A DNA stretch of 32,813 nt from Nitrospira sp. CG24E (GTDB lineage Bacteria > Nitrospirota > Nitrospiria > Nitrospirales > Nitrospiraceae): contig NEWP02000027.1 of NCBI GenBank assembly GCA_002869895.2, positions 252,347-285,159 on the forward strand, in the 5' to 3' direction. Position numbers and translations under genes: made by a program. The notes under the pieces were generated by a model, which worked only from the letters and a program-made list of their open reading frames with translations, was not told the origin of the DNA and did not search any database. Positions 31,626 to 32,813 of the stretch are shown piece by piece (positions within the stretch are counted from its first letter, which is position 1; every line of letters starts with the position of its first letter).

Positions 31626-31722
31626 TCTTGTTCATTTGGTCTATCTGGTCTGTCTCGTCTGTCTGGTCGAAGAGATCCATTCGGTCTTTCCAGTTAACTA
31701 ACCAGATAGACCAGACAGACCA
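31615..31722. repeat. Palindromic 9-bp-unit element E9
   Basis: C-rich variant like E3. The left arm (to 31669) has TTTGGTCTA, TCTGGTCTG, TCTCGTCTG and TCTGGTCGA; the right arm (31695-31722) has the complement. Bases 31615-31658 are identical to the reverse complement of 19172-19215. It overlaps the last codons of the GT9 gene. Confidence 0.85.
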
Positions 31723-31790
31723 TTTTCTCGCGAGTCCCGCAAGTCCCACTTGTCGCGCGCCATTCCAAGGGCGGTCTACGTATTTTTCGC

Positions 31791-31824
31791 TTGACAGAAA
31801 GGGATTTTCTGTTCATCTTATGAA
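31791..31824 (+). promoter_or_regulatory. Candidate promoter and paired dyads upstream of the winged-helix gene
   Basis: A perfect -35 TTGACA (31791-31796) has no good -10 at 16-18 nt (CATCTT at 31814). Two adjacent dyads overlap it: CAGAAA-gggat-TTTCTG (31795-31811) and TTCAT-ctt-ATGAA (31812-31824). They lie 28-57 bp before the regulator ATG and could be its own binding sites. Confidence 0.35.
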
Positions 31825-31851
31825 CTACTCTCAAATTTATCCGTATAATTC

Positions 31852-32439
31852 ATGGATTTACAAGGACAACGGGACCTTCTCCTCCTCACCGAGCTCGAAC
31901 GAGATGGCGGAGCCACTCAGCGTACCCTCGCCCTTAAACTTGGCGTGGCGCTCGGTCTGACCAATCTCTATCTCAAGCGTCTCGCCCAGAAGGGCTCCAT
32001 CAAGATCACAGCTATTCCGCGCAATAGAACCCGCTATGCGCTGACCCCACAGGGATTGACTGAAAAATCGCGCCTCACCAAGCAGTACATGCAGTATTCG
32101 CTGTCGTACTATCGTGAGATGCGTGGACGGTTGAAACAAATGTTGACTTGCCTCGATGGGGCAAACGGCCACCGGGTGGCGATTTATGGCACAAATGAAC
32201 TTGCAGAATTGGCCTATCTCTCGCTTCGGGAAATGAATATCGACTGTGTGGGATTTATCGATGAAAGCTCGCGCGAGTCATTTCTTTCTTGCCCGGTTTC
32301 TTCGCCGGAAAGGATCGCCGGCTGGCATTTTGATCAAGTGTTGATCACTGATCTTGATCATGCGGCAGCCTGTGAAGAACAGTTGGTACAGTCGGGAGTG
32401 CCACGGGAAAAAGTTCTGAGACTCGGCCTGCCCGGATAA
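31852..32439 (+). CDS. MarR-like winged-helix regulator with Rossmann-like C-terminal domain
   Basis: A 195-aa protein. Residues about 5-70 form a winged helix-turn-helix (LLLLTELERDGGATQRTLAL, LGVALGLTNLYLKRLAQKGS, then the wing ITAIPRNRTRYALTPQG), followed by a helical linker and a C-terminal domain (about 105-195: HRVAIYGTNELAELAYLSLR, CVGFIDES, FDQVLITDL) with the look of a nucleotide- or sugar-sensing Rossmann fold. Similar regulators accompany polysaccharide clusters. It may control the LPS genes or the cluster's next part outside the window. The ATG has no clear Shine-Dalgarno; a TATAAT at 31844-31849 directly before it is too close to be its promoter. Confidence 0.75.
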   Translation: MDLQGQRDLLLLTELERDGGATQRTLALKLGVALGLTNLYLKRLAQKGSIKITAIPRNRTRYALTPQGLTEKSRLTKQYMQYSLSYYREMRGRLKQMLTCLDGANGHRVAIYGTNELAELAYLSLREMNIDCVGFIDESSRESFLSCPVSSPERIAGWHFDQVLITDLDHAAACEEQLVQSGVPREKVLRLGLPG

Positions 32440-32520
32440 GGCTCAGCGCTTCCGTGTGAGACTGGTATTGAGGGAGGAGCTGTAAGGATCTGTAAGTGAA
32501 AGGGCGGAGCTGTGCCAAAA

Positions 32521-32622
32521 CGGTTTATTTGGTCGAAGAGATTTGTTTGGTTTGTCTAGTTGGAAGAATCGGTGTGATTGATCACGAAACAAACCAGATG
32601 AGCTAAACAAACGAGATAAACC
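32521..32622. repeat. Palindromic 9-bp-unit element E10
   Basis: Left arm 32521-32563 (TTTATTTGG, TTTGTTTGG, TTTGTCTAG), right arm 32586-32622 (AACAAACCA, GCTAAACAA, GATAAACCA). It ends at the ATG of the four-helix-bundle gene. The upstream stretch 32440-32520 has no gene; it repeats GGAGCTGT and CTGTAAG. Confidence 0.8.
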
Positions 32623-32813
32623 ATGAAATTGACTCGTTTTGAAGATCTAGACTGCTGGAAAGAAGCTCGACAGTTGACGCGGCAAGTCTAGGAAGCCATC
32701 GAACAGAACTCTGCATGGAAACGAGATGCACGCCTCTGTGGTCAGATCCAGAGCGCTGCAGGCTCGGTGATGGCCAATATTGCCGAAGGATTTGTTCGCC
32801 GCTCGAACAAGGA
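32623..32813 (+). pseudogene. Four-helix-bundle protein gene (S23/IVP-like) with an early stop, cut by the window end
   Basis: From ATG 32623 the frame reads MKLTRFEDLDCWKEARQLTR QV and then TAG (32689-32691, codon 23), continuing EAIEQNSAWKRDARLCGQIQ and SAAGSVMANIAEGFVRRSNK to the window edge. The full line is a clear match to the family of about 120-aa four-helix proteins (FEDLxxWxxAR ... NIAEGFxRRS) related to the intervening-sequence protein of some 23S rRNA genes. The stop replaces the usual Tyr codon (TAC or TAT), so one base change would explain it. The function is unknown. Confidence 0.75.

Noticed and set aside
31844-31849. TATAAT directly before the winged-helix gene as its -10 box
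   Set aside because: Transcription from it would begin after the ATG at 31852, so it cannot drive this start; no -35 lies at a suitable distance.

Overview
The window looks like a piece of a Nitrospira-type genome (phylum Nitrospirota). The main evidence is a bacterial 20S proteasome alpha subunit and a Pup ligase (PafA) in an organism that also makes Kdo/heptose lipopolysaccharide, together with protein sequence style and gene order. This assignment is an inference from gene content; no 16S or other marker is present. Nearly all genes are on the + strand.

Region 1 (1-9.3 kb) is housekeeping. The end of a divergent DUF4321 gene is followed by ffh, rpsP, rimM, trmD, rplS, rnhB and yraN (protein targeting, ribosome and tRNA maturation), then ftsE-ftsX-envC and ctpA (division-coupled cell-wall hydrolysis and a periplasmic protease). 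Several genes overlap by 4-11 bp. Two small palindromic elements lie at 4871-4965 and 7797-7948.

Region 2 (9.3-14 kb) holds a convergent PolX-like HhH protein, thiS, a thiG that loses its C-terminal part and continues into a tail resembling the end of a proteasome beta subunit, then prcA, pafA and an active-type M23 peptidase. The thiG junction near 10690 suggests a deletion or an assembly join that removed the rest of thiG, most of prcB and whatever lay between.

Region 3 (14-17.5 kb) is accessory DNA: a Phd/RelE-type toxin-antitoxin pair with a clear promoter and operator, a remnant of a duplicated M23 gene end, a secreted Sel1/Hcp-like protein, a small two-helix membrane protein, degenerate repeats, and the frameshifted 3' remnant of a DUF374 lysophospholipid acyltransferase gene.

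Region 4 (17.5-32.4 kb) is an LPS core cluster: waaA (Kdo transferase), lpxK, a fused heptosyltransferase-GmhB phosphatase, three more GT9 heptosyltransferase-family genes, three GT2 and two GT4 glycosyltransferases, gmd (GDP-mannose 4,6-dehydratase), and a winged-helix regulator with a Rossmann-like C-terminus. A four-helix-bundle gene with an early stop closes the window.

The most unusual signal is a family of ten large inverted repeats (E1-E10, 11.4-32.6 kb). Each arm is a run of a degenerate 9-bp unit, consensus TYTGGTYYR on one arm and its complement on the other. Eight sit in gene junctions. Two lie inside genes: one is read in frame within waaA, and one is read in frame as the linker joining WaaF to GmhB. 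Two copies 12 kb apart share a 44-nt identical stretch in opposite orientation, so the elements appear to spread or exchange sequence. Other gene junctions carry palindromes built from different short units.
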